From Alteromonas gracilis (lineage in GTDB: Bacteria; Pseudomonadota; Gammaproteobacteria; Enterobacterales; Alteromonadaceae), in NCBI RefSeq assembly GCF_002993325.1, contig NZ_PVNO01000025.1, positions 1 to 64,000 of the forward strand: a stretch of DNA of 64,000 bases. Direction: 5' to 3'. Within the stretch, counting starts at the first letter, position 1. Every line of letters begins with the position of its first letter. Positions 9,601 through 18,718 of the stretch are shown in pieces. The translations under genes were made by a program, and so were the position numbers. The notes under the pieces are model-generated. The model had not been told where the DNA came from, searched no databases, and saw only the letters and a program-made list of their open reading frames with translations.

Positions 9601-10875
9601 ATGACTTTACTCGCCCTTGGTATAAACCATAAAACAGCACCAGTAGCACTTCGCGAAAAAGTGGCTTTTACACCAGATTCTCTGGTGGAAGCGCTTGCGA
9701 GTTTAAAAAAGCTGCAGGGCGTCGATGAGTCTGTCATTGTCTCTACCTGTAATCGCACCGAGCTTTATGTCAATACGCAAGACGACAGTGGCCAAGAGCT
9801 TCTTCAGTGGCTAAGCGACTTTCATCACCTCGATGTAGAAGAGATTGCTAATAATAGCTACGTTTTAGCGCAAGAAGAAGCGGTTAAGCACATCATGCGT
9901 GTAGCCAGCGGGCTCGATTCATTAATTCTCGGCGAGCCACAAATATTAGGGCAAGTGAAGCAGGCATTTGGCGATGCGAAACACTCGGGTATGATTAACA
10001 GTGAGTTCGACAAGCTGTTTCAACATACTTTTTCAGTGGCAAAGCGCGTTCGCAGTGAAACGGATATTGGTGCCAATGCGGTTAGCGTAGCTTACGCAGC
10101 GGTTCAGTTAGCGAAGCACATTTTTGCCGAGTTACCCAAGCGTTCTGTTCTGCTTGTAGGGGCAGGAGAAACTATAGAGCTGGTAGCGCAACATTTGAAG
10201 GAACAAGGAGTCCGTAGTTTGGCTGTGGCAAACAGAACGATTGCCCGCGCAGAAGCGTTAGCTGAAACACTCGACGCCAATGTGTTTACTTTGTCTCAAG
10301 TTCCAGAGCATTTAAAAGATTTCGATATTGTTATTAGCTCTACCGCAAGCCAGCTGCCGTTAATCGGTAAAGGCATGGTAGAGAAAGCGCTGAAGCAGCG
10401 CAAAAATATGCCCATGTTCTTAGTTGATCTTGCTGTACCACGGGATATCGAATCGGAAGTTAATGAGTTAGGCGACGCATACCTTTATACTGTTGATGAT
10501 TTGCAGCACATTGTTCAAAAGAATTTAGAAAATAGAGAACAAGCGGCGAAAGAAGCAGAAAAACTCATTGAAAGGCAAGCTGGCGACTACATGACGTGGA
10601 AACAGTCCCAGCAATCGATAGATTTAGTAAGACAGTATCGCCAAAAAGGCATGGCACAGCGTGACGATATTGTAGAAAAAGCCAAAGCGCAACTAGCGGA
10701 AGGCAAAAATGCCGAGACGGTATTAGAGGAAATGGCGTACAAACTAACCAATGCGCTTATGCACTCCACGACGTTAGCATTACGCGAAGCTGCCATGCAC
10801 GACGATCCGGCACTGAGTCGCTGGATGGGACAGGCATTAGATTTATCTGACTTTTCGTCAGACAATAATAAATAA
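9601..10875 (+). CDS. hemA: glutamyl-tRNA reductase
   Basis: A 424-residue enzyme that reduces Glu-tRNA(Glu) to glutamate-1-semialdehyde, the first step of tetrapyrrole synthesis. I use the ATG at 9601, giving MTLLALGINHKTAP, the family's conserved N-terminus; an upstream in-frame codon would add 16 atypical residues. The catalytic cysteine lies in STCNRTELY near residue 50, followed by GLDSLILGEPQILGQ and a Rossmann motif VGAGETIEL. The N-terminal Thr-Leu-Leu resembles the HemA stability determinant known in Salmonella. No strong Shine-Dalgarno is visible. Confidence 0.97.
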   Translation: MTLLALGINHKTAPVALREKVAFTPDSLVEALASLKKLQGVDESVIVSTCNRTELYVNTQDDSGQELLQWLSDFHHLDVEEIANNSYVLAQEEAVKHIMRVASGLDSLILGEPQILGQVKQAFGDAKHSGMINSEFDKLFQHTFSVAKRVRSETDIGANAVSVAYAAVQLAKHIFAELPKRSVLLVGAGETIELVAQHLKEQGVRSLAVANRTIARAEALAETLDANVFTLSQVPEHLKDFDIVISSTASQLPLIGKGMVEKALKQRKNMPMFLVDLAVPRDIESEVNELGDAYLYTVDDLQHIVQKNLENREQAAKEAEKLIERQAGDYMTWKQSQQSIDLVRQYRQKGMAQRDDIVEKAKAQLAEGKNAETVLEEMAYKLTNALMHSTTLALREAAMHDDPALSRWMGQALDLSDFSSDNNK

Positions 10876-10890
10876 GGTAATAATAAACAT

Positions 10891-11976
10891 ATGAAAGAGT
10901 CGGTAGTTAGGAAACTCGAACACCTTGTCGAGCGTTTCGAAGAAGTTCAGGCGTTGCTCGGCGACCCTGGAGTTATCGGCGATCAGGACAAGTTTCGCAA
11001 CTTGTCAAAAGAGTTTAGTCAGCTAGAAGATGTAGTGGCTGGCTTTAATGCCTATCAGCAAGCGCAAGAAAACTTAGCGTCAGCGATGGAAATGCTGAAC
11101 GAAGACGATGCTGAAATGCGTGAAATGGCACAAGAAGAGATGAAAGAAGCTAAGGCAGAAATTGAGCGCCTTGAAACCGAGCTTCAAGTGTTACTTCTGC
11201 CTAAAGATCCCAACGATGATAACAACTGTTTCTTAGAAATTCGCGCAGGTGCGGGTGGTGATGAAGCGGCAATATTCGCAGGTGATTTGTTCCGCATGTA
11301 TAGCCGCTATGCAGAAACACGCGGGTGGCGTGTAGAACTTGTAAACGCGAATGAAGGCGAACACGGCGGCTATAAAGAAGTTATCGCTAACGTTAGTGGC
11401 GATGGCGTATATGGCGTTTTAAAATTCGAATCAGGTGGTCACCGAGTGCAGCGAGTACCCGAAACCGAGTCGCAAGGCCGTATTCACACCTCCGCATGTA
11501 CGGTAGCGGTGTTACCTGAAATTCCAGAGTCGCAAGCTATTGAAATTAACCCGGCTGAGCTTCGCATAGATACCTTCCGTGCATCGGGTGCCGGTGGTCA
11601 GCACGTTAACAAAACCGACTCTGCTATTCGTATTACTCACTTGCCAACGGGCTTGGTAGTGGAATGTCAGGACGAACGCTCGCAGCATAAAAACCGTGCG
11701 AAAGCGATGTCGGTACTTCAAGCGCGCCTAAATCAAATTGAAGAGGAAAAGCGTGCAGCAGAAGAGGCCTCTACGCGTAAGAGCCTAGTCGGTAGCGGCG
11801 ACCGCTCTGAGCGTATTCGTACTTACAATTTCCCGCAGGGGCGTGTAACCGATCATCGTATCAACCTCACTATTTATCGTTTGGATGAAGTTGTGGAAGG
11901 CGACCTTAAGCAGCTTATAGACCCGATATTGCAAGAGCATCAGGCCGACTTGTTAGCGTCACTGTCTGACGAATAA
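10891..11976 (+). CDS. prfA: peptide chain release factor 1
   Basis: A 361-residue class I release factor. The GGQ motif is in [14 protein letters not shown] near residue 235, and the stop-codon recognition tripeptide is PET in [10 protein letters not shown], a PxT form typical of RF1 and not the SPF of RF2. It releases peptides at UAA and UAG. It lies 15 bases after hemA and 19 before prmC, whose product methylates the GGQ glutamine. Confidence 0.98.
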   Translation: MKESVVRKLEHLVERFEEVQALLGDPGVIGDQDKFRNLSKEFSQLEDVVAGFNAYQQAQENLASAMEMLNEDDAEMREMAQEEMKEAKAEIERLETELQVLLLPKDPNDDNNCFLEIRAGAGGDEAAIFAGDLFRMYSRYAETRGWRVELVNANEGEHGGYKEVIANVSGDGVYGVLKFESGGHRVQRVPETESQGRIHTSACTVAVLPEIPESQAIEINPAELRIDTFRASGAGGQHVNKTDSAIRITHLPTGLVVECQDERSQHKNRAKAMSVLQARLNQIEEEKRAAEEASTRKSLVGSGDRSERIRTYNFPQGRVTDHRINLTIYRLDEVVEGDLKQLIDPILQEHQADLLASLSDE

Positions 11977-11995
11977 CGGTATCTGTCATAAAATA

Positions 11996-12835
11996 ATGCG
12001 CATAGACCAAGCTCTATCATGGGCGGTACAGCAACTAGAGGGTGGGGAATCACCCTCTGTTGACGCCAAAGTTATACTGGCTAGTATCCTTGAAAAGCCA
12101 CAGACATTTCTTTTTACGTGGCCAGACAAAACCCTTGATGCGCTCCAAGTAACGCACTTTGAAAACGCGATAGCCAGACGTAAAAAGGGCGAACCTGTTG
12201 CCTATATTGTTGGCAGGCGCGATTTCTGGACGCTTTCACTTTATACCTCTCCTGATACACTTATACCTCGCCCAGATACAGAAGTGCTTGTTGAGCGGGT
12301 TCTGAATTGGGCAGTTGAGAGTAAGCGTGAACCATTAGCTATATGTGACTTAGGTACGGGAACGGGGGCTATTGCCCTTGCGCTCGCAAGTGAACTGCCC
12401 CAGGCGTCTGTTGTTGGCGTTGATTTTCAGAACGGCGCGGTTGAACTTGCCACGCGTAATGCTGAAGCTAATGAGGTAACTAACGCTCAGTTTTTACAAA
12501 GCGACTGGTTCAGCGCACTCACTGGGCAATCTTTCGATGTCATTGTTTCAAACCCGCCTTATATTGAAGAGGCCAGCCCCTATCTTAATGAAGGTGACGT
12601 GCGCTTTGAACCTAAAACTGCACTTACGTCCGGCGTCGATGGTTTACACGACATAAAGCATATAATAAGTACCTCGCCGATGTTTCTAAATAAAGGCGGG
12701 TTGTTAGCTTTTGAACATGGGTTTAATCAAGGACGTGCAGTAAGAGACCTGCTGTTAGCCGCTGGGTTTTCATCGGTAAGAACAGTTAAAGATTACGGAG
12801 AAAACGACCGCGTCACGTTCGGCTCTTGGCTATAA
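11996..12835 (+). CDS. prmC: release factor glutamine methyltransferase
   Basis: A 279-residue protein with an N-terminal helical domain and a Rossmann SAM-binding domain. DLGTGTGAIALALA is motif I and VSNPPYIEEASPYL is the NPPY catalytic motif. It N5-methylates the GGQ glutamine of release factors, which fits its place directly after prfA. The Shine-Dalgarno is weak, suggesting coupling with prfA. Confidence 0.97.
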   Translation: MRIDQALSWAVQQLEGGESPSVDAKVILASILEKPQTFLFTWPDKTLDALQVTHFENAIARRKKGEPVAYIVGRRDFWTLSLYTSPDTLIPRPDTEVLVERVLNWAVESKREPLAICDLGTGTGAIALALASELPQASVVGVDFQNGAVELATRNAEANEVTNAQFLQSDWFSALTGQSFDVIVSNPPYIEEASPYLNEGDVRFEPKTALTSGVDGLHDIKHIISTSPMFLNKGGLLAFEHGFNQGRAVRDLLLAAGFSSVRTVKDYGENDRVTFGSWL

Positions 12836-12995
12836 CGTCTGGTTATAACGTTTGCAGATATCACTTCAAAGCACTACCTAATTTAATCTTCATAATTGCA
12901 TACTTGCTAATATTCTGTTTTACATTAGTATTATTGAGCAACGTTTATTCTTTAAGCGCAATTACAAAAAATACTTATATAACAGGATGTTTCCG

Positions 12996-14561
12996 ATGAA
13001 TGATGACTTTCTTTTCGCAGAAGACGATGATGAAATACACGTCGAAGAGCTAGGCTGTTGGAAAGTACTCATTGTTGACGATGAGCCTGAAGTGCATGCG
13101 GTAACGAAGCTAGCGCTTAACGACTTTAATCTTAATGGCAAAACCCTTGAATTTGTGAGTGCGTATAGCGGCGAAGAAGCAAAGGCGATTTTTAAAAGCC
13201 ATGATGATATCGCCGTTGTGCTACTTGACGTTGTCATGGAGACCGACGATGCTGGCCTCAAGGTAGCTGAATACGTTAGAAACGAATTAGATAACCATTT
13301 TACCCGTATTATTTTAAGGACCGGCCAGCCTGGGCAGGCTCCTGAAAAAGATGTCATCATTAATTATGACATCAACGATTATAAATCTAAAACCGAACTC
13401 ACTGCGCAGAAGCTTTTCACCGTGATTATCGCGGCACTTCGGTCGTATCGGGATATTATTGTTATAGAAGAAAATCGAAGGGGCTTAGAAAAAATTATTG
13501 ATGCCTCGGTGGATTTATTCTCGTCCCGTTCCCTTGAGAAGTTCATGCAGGGCATTATTCAGCAGCTTGCCTCTATTTTGGGGTGCTCTAAAGACGCGGC
13601 ATATATCACAACAGCGGTGGCAACGACCTCTCGTACAATAAATACATCCAACAACGCGCTCGGTGACGATGAGCTTTACGTGTTTGCCGGTAACGGCGAG
13701 TATGCGAGCAAAGAAGGTGTGCCGCTAAAAGATGCTATAAATGATCAAGAATATGCGTTGTGTGTAAAGGCAATGCGCGAAAAGCAAATTGTTTACGCCG
13801 AAGATCACGTTGTTGCCTATTGTAATAGTAAAAGCCATAACGGCGCGCTTTTATACTTATCTGGCTTGCCTCGTAGAATAGGGGAAAGCGATCGTCATCT
13901 GGTTAAGCGGTTCTCTGATAGCGTGCAGCTAGCATTTGATAATGTTTTGAAAACCGTAGACGTTGAAGCCACGCAGAAAGAAATCATTGAGCGGTTAGGA
14001 CGAGCCTTGGAGCATGAACCCAATGGTTCTAATAACTTAAAACGAATGGTGAAAATGGCCCAGCTTCTTGCAAAAAAAGCGGGACTTGATGAACATGCAA
14101 TACACGAGCTTGGCCTTGCGATACCGCTTCACGATATAGGTACGTCTATTGTGCCGAAGTCTATCCTTCAAAAATCCAGTCCTCTTTCTGAAGAAGAAAT
14201 ATTTAAAATACGGCAACACGCAGAGTTTGGTTATCAAATTTTACGCGATTCCTGTCGTCCGACTATTCAGTTGGCAGCGATGCTCGCGAAACAACATCAT
14301 GAGCGCTGGGATGGCAAGGGATACCCTGATGGCCTTACAAAAGAAGAGATCGATATTAAAAGCCGCATCGCTACCTTGGTTGATGTCTTCGATGCTTTAC
14401 TGAATGCTCGTCCTTATAAACCGGCTTGGTCTATTGAGAAGGTAGAAGCAGTTCTCATAGAAGAAAAAGGGCAACACTTTGATCCCTATTTGGTTGACTG
14501 TTTATTAAGCGATTTATCTGCATTCATGGCTATCCAGACGGAATATGCAGACGAGAAGTAA
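12996..14561 (+). CDS. response regulator with REC, DUF3369 and HD-GYP domains
   Basis: A 521-residue protein. The receiver domain (about 20-145) has VDDE acidic residues and the phosphoacceptor in VVLLDVVM; a DUF3369 sensory segment follows (about 165-320), then an HD-GYP domain. The domain has HDIGT near residue 379 and HHERWDGKGYP near 434-444. HD-GYP proteins usually hydrolyse cyclic-di-GMP, but the usual HDIGK has T for K. I use the ATG at 12996: AGGA sits 8 bases before it but directly overlaps the ATG at 12987. No histidine kinase is adjacent, so its partner is unknown. Confidence 0.88.
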   Translation: MNDDFLFAEDDDEIHVEELGCWKVLIVDDEPEVHAVTKLALNDFNLNGKTLEFVSAYSGEEAKAIFKSHDDIAVVLLDVVMETDDAGLKVAEYVRNELDNHFTRIILRTGQPGQAPEKDVIINYDINDYKSKTELTAQKLFTVIIAALRSYRDIIVIEENRRGLEKIIDASVDLFSSRSLEKFMQGIIQQLASILGCSKDAAYITTAVATTSRTINTSNNALGDDELYVFAGNGEYASKEGVPLKDAINDQEYALCVKAMREKQIVYAEDHVVAYCNSKSHNGALLYLSGLPRRIGESDRHLVKRFSDSVQLAFDNVLKTVDVEATQKEIIERLGRALEHEPNGSNNLKRMVKMAQLLAKKAGLDEHAIHELGLAIPLHDIGTSIVPKSILQKSSPLSEEEIFKIRQHAEFGYQILRDSCRPTIQLAAMLAKQHHERWDGKGYPDGLTKEEIDIKSRIATLVDVFDALLNARPYKPAWSIEKVEAVLIEEKGQHFDPYLVDCLLSDLSAFMAIQTEYADEK

Positions 14562-14577
14562 ATGCGGACTGGTATAA
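14562..14577 (+). repeat. half copy of a TATACCAG/CTGGTATA intergenic repeat
   Basis: ATGCGGACTGGTATAA directly follows the stop codon of the HD-GYP gene. The same sequence is at 22297-22312, and close variants are at 26801-26820 and 38400-38450. This copy has only one arm. Confidence 0.6.
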
Positions 14578-14710
14578 AGTAACGTTACACATAGATAGCG
14601 ACGAGTATACGAATCGAAACGTATAAATGTGATATCTTCAACATTTCTTCGTTTTTTGCTTGGTAATATACGCTACAATGTCGCCTTGAAATTCGCGCTC
14701 AATTTTAAAG

Positions 14711-14741
14711 AAAACAGGTGCTTAATAGCGCCTGTTTTTTT
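14711..14741 (+). terminator. intrinsic terminator upstream of the SirB2 gene
   Basis: A 10-bp stem AAACAGGTGC/GCGCCTGTTT (one G-T pair) with a 6-base loop, followed by a run of T. It lies 150 bases past the HD-GYP stop and 110 bases before SirB2. It may end a short transcript, or act as an attenuator. Confidence 0.75.
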
Positions 14742-14849
14742 AACTACAGCTTGCTGCATGTAAATGAGGTTTGTCCAACTTGCGCGATAGCGAAAACACT
14801 TTTTTACCACGGCTTCGGGCTGCTTAATTATAAAAACAGGAATTAAATT

Positions 14850-15221
14850 ATGTATATGATGGCTAAACATCTCCACTTAACTGCTGTTGGCTTAAGCATC
14901 TTATTTTTTATCTTCCGTTTTGTTTGGAGTCAATTAGATGCCAATGCACTTTCAAAAAAATGGGTGAAAATACTCCCCCACATTATTGATACCGTGTTGT
15001 TAGGAAGCGCAGTATGGTTATGTATCATTCTATCTCAGTACCCATTCGTTAATGCATGGCTGACATTTAAAGTAATTGGCGTGATCCTGTACATTGTTTT
15101 CGGTTTGTTTGCACTCAAGAAAGCTAAAACGACGTTAAGCAAATGGGCCTTTTTCATTGCTGCTATTGGTGTACTAATGGCAACAGCCATGGTTGCCGTT
15201 ACTAAACAACCTCTTTTTTAA
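14850..15221 (+). CDS. SirB2-family inner-membrane protein
   Basis: A 123-residue, very hydrophobic protein with four predicted membrane segments (about residues 8-24, 42-62, 70-88, 95-115). KHLHLTAVGLSILFF matches the start of the SirB2 family. The biochemical role is unknown. It lies 20 bases upstream of kdsA, in keeping with the prfA-prmC-sirB-kdsA neighbourhood of other gammaproteobacteria, where SirB1 usually intervenes; no SirB1 is present here. An AGGA precedes the ATG. Confidence 0.88.
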   Translation: MYMMAKHLHLTAVGLSILFFIFRFVWSQLDANALSKKWVKILPHIIDTVLLGSAVWLCIILSQYPFVNAWLTFKVIGVILYIVFGLFALKKAKTTLSKWAFFIAAIGVLMATAMVAVTKQPLF

Positions 15222-15238
15222 GATTTAATGGGAAATAG

Positions 15239-16096
<858 letters not shown>

Positions 16097-16110
16097 GCAG
16101 TTGTTGATGG

Positions 16111-16138
16111 CGTATGCCGGTGCAAGCACCGGCATACG
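16111..16138. terminator. strong hairpin between convergent kdsA and a small exported-protein gene
   Basis: A perfect 13-bp inverted repeat CGTATGCCGGTGC/GCACCGGCATACG with a two-base centre, 15 bases past kdsA. There is no T-run on either side, so it is not a classical terminator. It may protect 3' ends or terminate both ways weakly. Confidence 0.5.
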
Positions 16139-16157
16139 TATCAGGTGTGTAAGTGGA

Positions 16158-16436
16158 TTATTCCGCTTCAGTGACGTTTATGCGCGCTTCGCCTTTTGCC
16201 ATTGCCAATAGGTTCTTGTGAAGCTGAACTTGAATTTCTTCTGCAAGAATTGCTTTTGATTGTTTCTTAACAACAATGTGTGCGTCATTTTCTGGCAGAA
16301 CTTCGGCCATTTTCACGCTTGTCATTGCAGTATTGATTAACGATTGTAGATTGATCTTTTCTGGTTGTGCGTTAGCATTTGCAGCAGCACTTGCGAATGC
16401 CATAACAGATACACTAGCTAATAATAACTTTTTCAT
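16158..16436 (-). CDS. small exported protein, unknown function
   Basis: A 92-residue protein with a clear signal peptide (MKKLLLASVSVMAFASAAANANA, cleavage after ANA about residue 23). The mature part is about 70 residues, largely helical in appearance, without cysteines or recognised motifs. I chose the ATG at 16436 because AGGTG sits at good distance; the ORF can extend two codons to a GTG that overlaps this site. It is divergent from gcvA and may share its CTAAT-type operator. I do not recognise the family. Confidence 0.72.
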   Translation of the reverse strand: MKKLLLASVSVMAFASAAANANAQPEKINLQSLINTAMTSVKMAEVLPENDAHIVVKKQSKAILAEEIQVQLHKNLLAMAKGEARINVTEAE

Positions 16437-16545
16437 ATTCACACCTAATAAAAATAATTAAATAATTGTTGATGAATGTTAAAATGTTTAACAAATAATC
16501 ATCATAAAATACTGAAATTAAATACTCTTTTTTAATTTCGGGTAA

Positions 16546-16551
16546 ATTATA
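16546..16551 (-). promoter_or_regulatory. likely -10 element for the small exported-protein gene
   Basis: The minus strand reads a perfect TATAAT, about 110 bases upstream of the start codon. The -35 region is poor, which would fit an activator-dependent promoter. The CTAAT palindrome lies about 45 bases further upstream. Confidence 0.5.
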
Positions 16552-16595
16552 GTCAGATTGTGGTGATTATTAAAACGAGTAAAAGTATGGGTTGT

Positions 16596-16612
16596 CATTA
16601 GAAAATCTAATG
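16596..16612. promoter_or_regulatory. candidate GcvA operator (CTAAT palindrome)
   Basis: A perfect inverted repeat CATTAGA-AAA-TCTAATG located 41 bases before the gcvA start. It contains CTAAT on both strands. GcvA of E. coli is known to recognise CTAAT-containing sites, and LysR-type regulators usually bind upstream of their own divergently transcribed gene. Binding here is inferred. Confidence 0.55.
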
Positions 16613-16652
16613 AATTTGTCATGCTTCGGTCACACTGGATTAAAAACGATAT

Positions 16653-17555
16653 ATGCACCGACGTTTACCCCCTCTCAATGCCCTAAAATCGTTTGAAGCG
16701 GCCGCGCGCCATTTAAGCTTTACGAAGGCAGCCGATGAACTGTTTGTCACCCAAGCAGCGGTTAGTCATCAAATAAAAGCACTCGAAGATTTCTTATCGA
16801 TGAAGCTATTTCTTCGACGAAATAGGACTTTGCTGTTAACTGAGGAAGGTCAGGCCTATTTTCTTGAGTTGAAAGACATCTTTAAGAATTTACAAGACGC
16901 AACGGAAAGGCTGCTTGCTAAAGGGAGCAAGGGCGCTATTACAGTAGCTATGCCTCCAAGCTTTGCGAGCCAGTGGCTAGTACCCCGTATTCATAAGTTT
17001 AGTTTGGCACATCCAGACATCGATGTTCGAATAAAGGCGGTCGATTTTGACGAAGGTTTCTTAGAAGACGATGTGGACGTGGCGATCTATTATGGAAAAG
17101 GTCGCTGGGCGGGCCTTCAGGCAGATCAGCTCCATCGGGAATTTTTAACCCCGCTTTGCTCTCCCTTACTTTTTCAAGGCCCTAAGCCCTTATCTAGCTT
17201 ATCTGATTTAAGGCATCATGTTTTGCTTCACGATTTAAGCCGTACGGCGTGGAAGAATTGGTTGAAGCATGTCGGCGTAGCTGGCGTAAACGTCAACCAA
17301 GGCCCCGTTTTCAGTCACTCCATGTTGGTGTTGCAGGCCGCGGCGCTAGGACAGGGTATTGCATTAGGCAATACTGTGCTTGCAAGGCCCGAAATTGAGG
17401 CGGGGCGACTTGTCATGCCTTTTGAAGAAAGGGTAGAAAGTCGAGACGCCTTTTATTTGGTGTGTGAGGAATCGCAGGCTGAACTTGGAAAAATTGCTGC
17501 ATTTAGAGATTGGATGTTAGCGTTGGTTGAAGCCGAGCAAGAGGATTTGTTGTAG
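16653..17555 (+). CDS. gcvA: LysR-family regulator, GcvA-like
   Basis: A 300-residue LysR-type regulator. The N-terminal winged helix has the GcvA-type sequence RRLPPLNALKSFEAAARHLSFTKAADEL and AVSHQIKALE; the C-terminal part is a periplasmic-binding-protein-like effector domain. GcvA controls the glycine cleavage system in enterobacteria. The gcvA-DUF423-rlmM neighbourhood supports the assignment, although a hydrolase gene is inserted here. No gcvTHP operon is in the window. An upstream CTAAT palindrome suggests autoregulation. Confidence 0.85.
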   Translation: MHRRLPPLNALKSFEAAARHLSFTKAADELFVTQAAVSHQIKALEDFLSMKLFLRRNRTLLLTEEGQAYFLELKDIFKNLQDATERLLAKGSKGAITVAMPPSFASQWLVPRIHKFSLAHPDIDVRIKAVDFDEGFLEDDVDVAIYYGKGRWAGLQADQLHREFLTPLCSPLLFQGPKPLSSLSDLRHHVLLHDLSRTAWKNWLKHVGVAGVNVNQGPVFSHSMLVLQAAALGQGIALGNTVLARPEIEAGRLVMPFEERVESRDAFYLVCEESQAELGKIAAFRDWMLALVEAEQEDLL

Positions 17556-17557
17556 TC

Positions 17558-18241
17558 ATGTCTGGTAAAAATGAAAGCCCTGAAACCCATACTTTTGATA
17601 TTGAACTGCTTGACGCAGAGAACCCCGTCGCTTGCTTGATAATGGGGCACGGTGCAGGGGCGGGTAAAGAGCACGCGTTTATGCAAGACATGGCGAAAGC
17701 CCTGGTTGCAAAGGGAGTATCGATTATACTTTTTAATTTTCCTTATATGCAAACCATTAAGGCAACAGGTAAACGTAGGCCACCCGATAAAGCCGAAAAG
17801 CTTCTGTCACACTTCATCGCATTGATTGAGTCGTGTTGTAATGACAAGGAAACGCTGAATAACCTTCCTGTTTTTGTTGGAGGAAAGTCAATGGGCGGGC
17901 GCATAGCAACCATGGTGTATGAGGAGCTGGGCAATGTGAAAGGTGCGATAGCGTTCGGGTATCCTTTTCATCCACCGGGCAAGCCAGAAAATACACGCAC
18001 CGACCACTTGCTGAAGGCTTGTAAACCTTTGCTTATTATTCAGGGTGAAAGAGACACGTTCGGCACAAAGGCAGAAGTAGAAGGTTATGGGCTACCTTCA
18101 AGTATAGAATGCGCATTTCTAGAAGATGGCGACCACAGCTTCAAGCCTCGAAAAGCGAGCGGCACAACGCAGCAGGCACATATAGCCAAAGCCGCAGAGT
18201 TAACAGCGACCTTTATATCTGGCGTTTTAAGTAACCCCTGA
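17558..18241 (+). CDS. alpha/beta-fold hydrolase (Tex30/KANL3-like)
   Basis: A 227-residue predicted cytoplasmic hydrolase. The oxyanion segment LIMGHGAGAGKEH is followed by the nucleophile elbow GGKSMGGRIA (Ser near residue 112), an Asp in IQGERDTFG and a His in DGDHSFKP, giving a complete Ser-Asp-His triad. It belongs to the COG3571-type group of uncertain substrate. It starts 2 bases after gcvA, so it is co-transcribed and probably translationally coupled, although E. coli lacks a gene at this position. Confidence 0.82.
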   Translation: MSGKNESPETHTFDIELLDAENPVACLIMGHGAGAGKEHAFMQDMAKALVAKGVSIILFNFPYMQTIKATGKRRPPDKAEKLLSHFIALIESCCNDKETLNNLPVFVGGKSMGGRIATMVYEELGNVKGAIAFGYPFHPPGKPENTRTDHLLKACKPLLIIQGERDTFGTKAEVEGYGLPSSIECAFLEDGDHSFKPRKASGTTQQAHIAKAAELTATFISGVLSNP

Positions 18242-18274
18242 TGACATCAAAAATTAAGGCAAAAGATTAATTAA

Positions 18275-18718
18275 ATGAAAAACGAACACATTGGTTTAGG
18301 CACCGTTGCAAAATCATATCTTATTATTGGCGCGCTACTGGCAGGCTTAGCCGTCGTACTAGGTGCGTTTGGTGCACATGGTCTCAAAAGCCTATTAACG
18401 TCGCAGCAGCTTAATACATTTGAAATAGGCGTGCGTTATCAAATGTATCATGCGTTAGCGCTGTTAATTTTACCTGCGCTTTCTATTACATCGACATGGG
18501 GTAATCGCGTAGCATTTTGTTTTGTTGTCGGTACAGTTTTGTTTAGTGGAAGTCTGTATGCTTTATCAGTCAGCGGCATAAAATGGTTTGGCCCGATAAC
18601 CCCGGTGGGCGGCATGTTCTTTATTGTTGGTTGGGGGCTTCTGGTTATAGGTTTAATAAAAGCGCAGAAGAGCGTAAAACAGCAAACGAGTCATAAATCG
18701 GGAGCAAGTAATGTCTAA
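18275..18718 (+). CDS. DUF423 membrane protein (YgdD-like)
   Basis: A 147-residue inner-membrane protein with four predicted hydrophobic segments. VVLGAFGAHGLKSLL and FEIGVRYQMYHALALL are the DUF423 signatures. Function is unknown in E. coli (YgdD). It overlaps rlmM by 8 bases, as expected for the conserved ygdD-rlmM pair. The N-terminus is extended about 12 residues past the usual family start. Confidence 0.88.
   Translation: MKNEHIGLGTVAKSYLIIGALLAGLAVVLGAFGAHGLKSLLTSQQLNTFEIGVRYQMYHALALLILPALSITSTWGNRVAFCFVVGTVLFSGSLYALSVSGIKWFGPITPVGGMFFIVGWGLLVIGLIKAQKSVKQQTSHKSGASNV

Noticed and set aside
16443..16595. Possible gcvB-like small RNA divergent from gcvA
   Set aside because: I compared the minus strand with the GT-rich R1 pattern and terminator of GcvB and saw neither; the 92-residue ORF follows instead.
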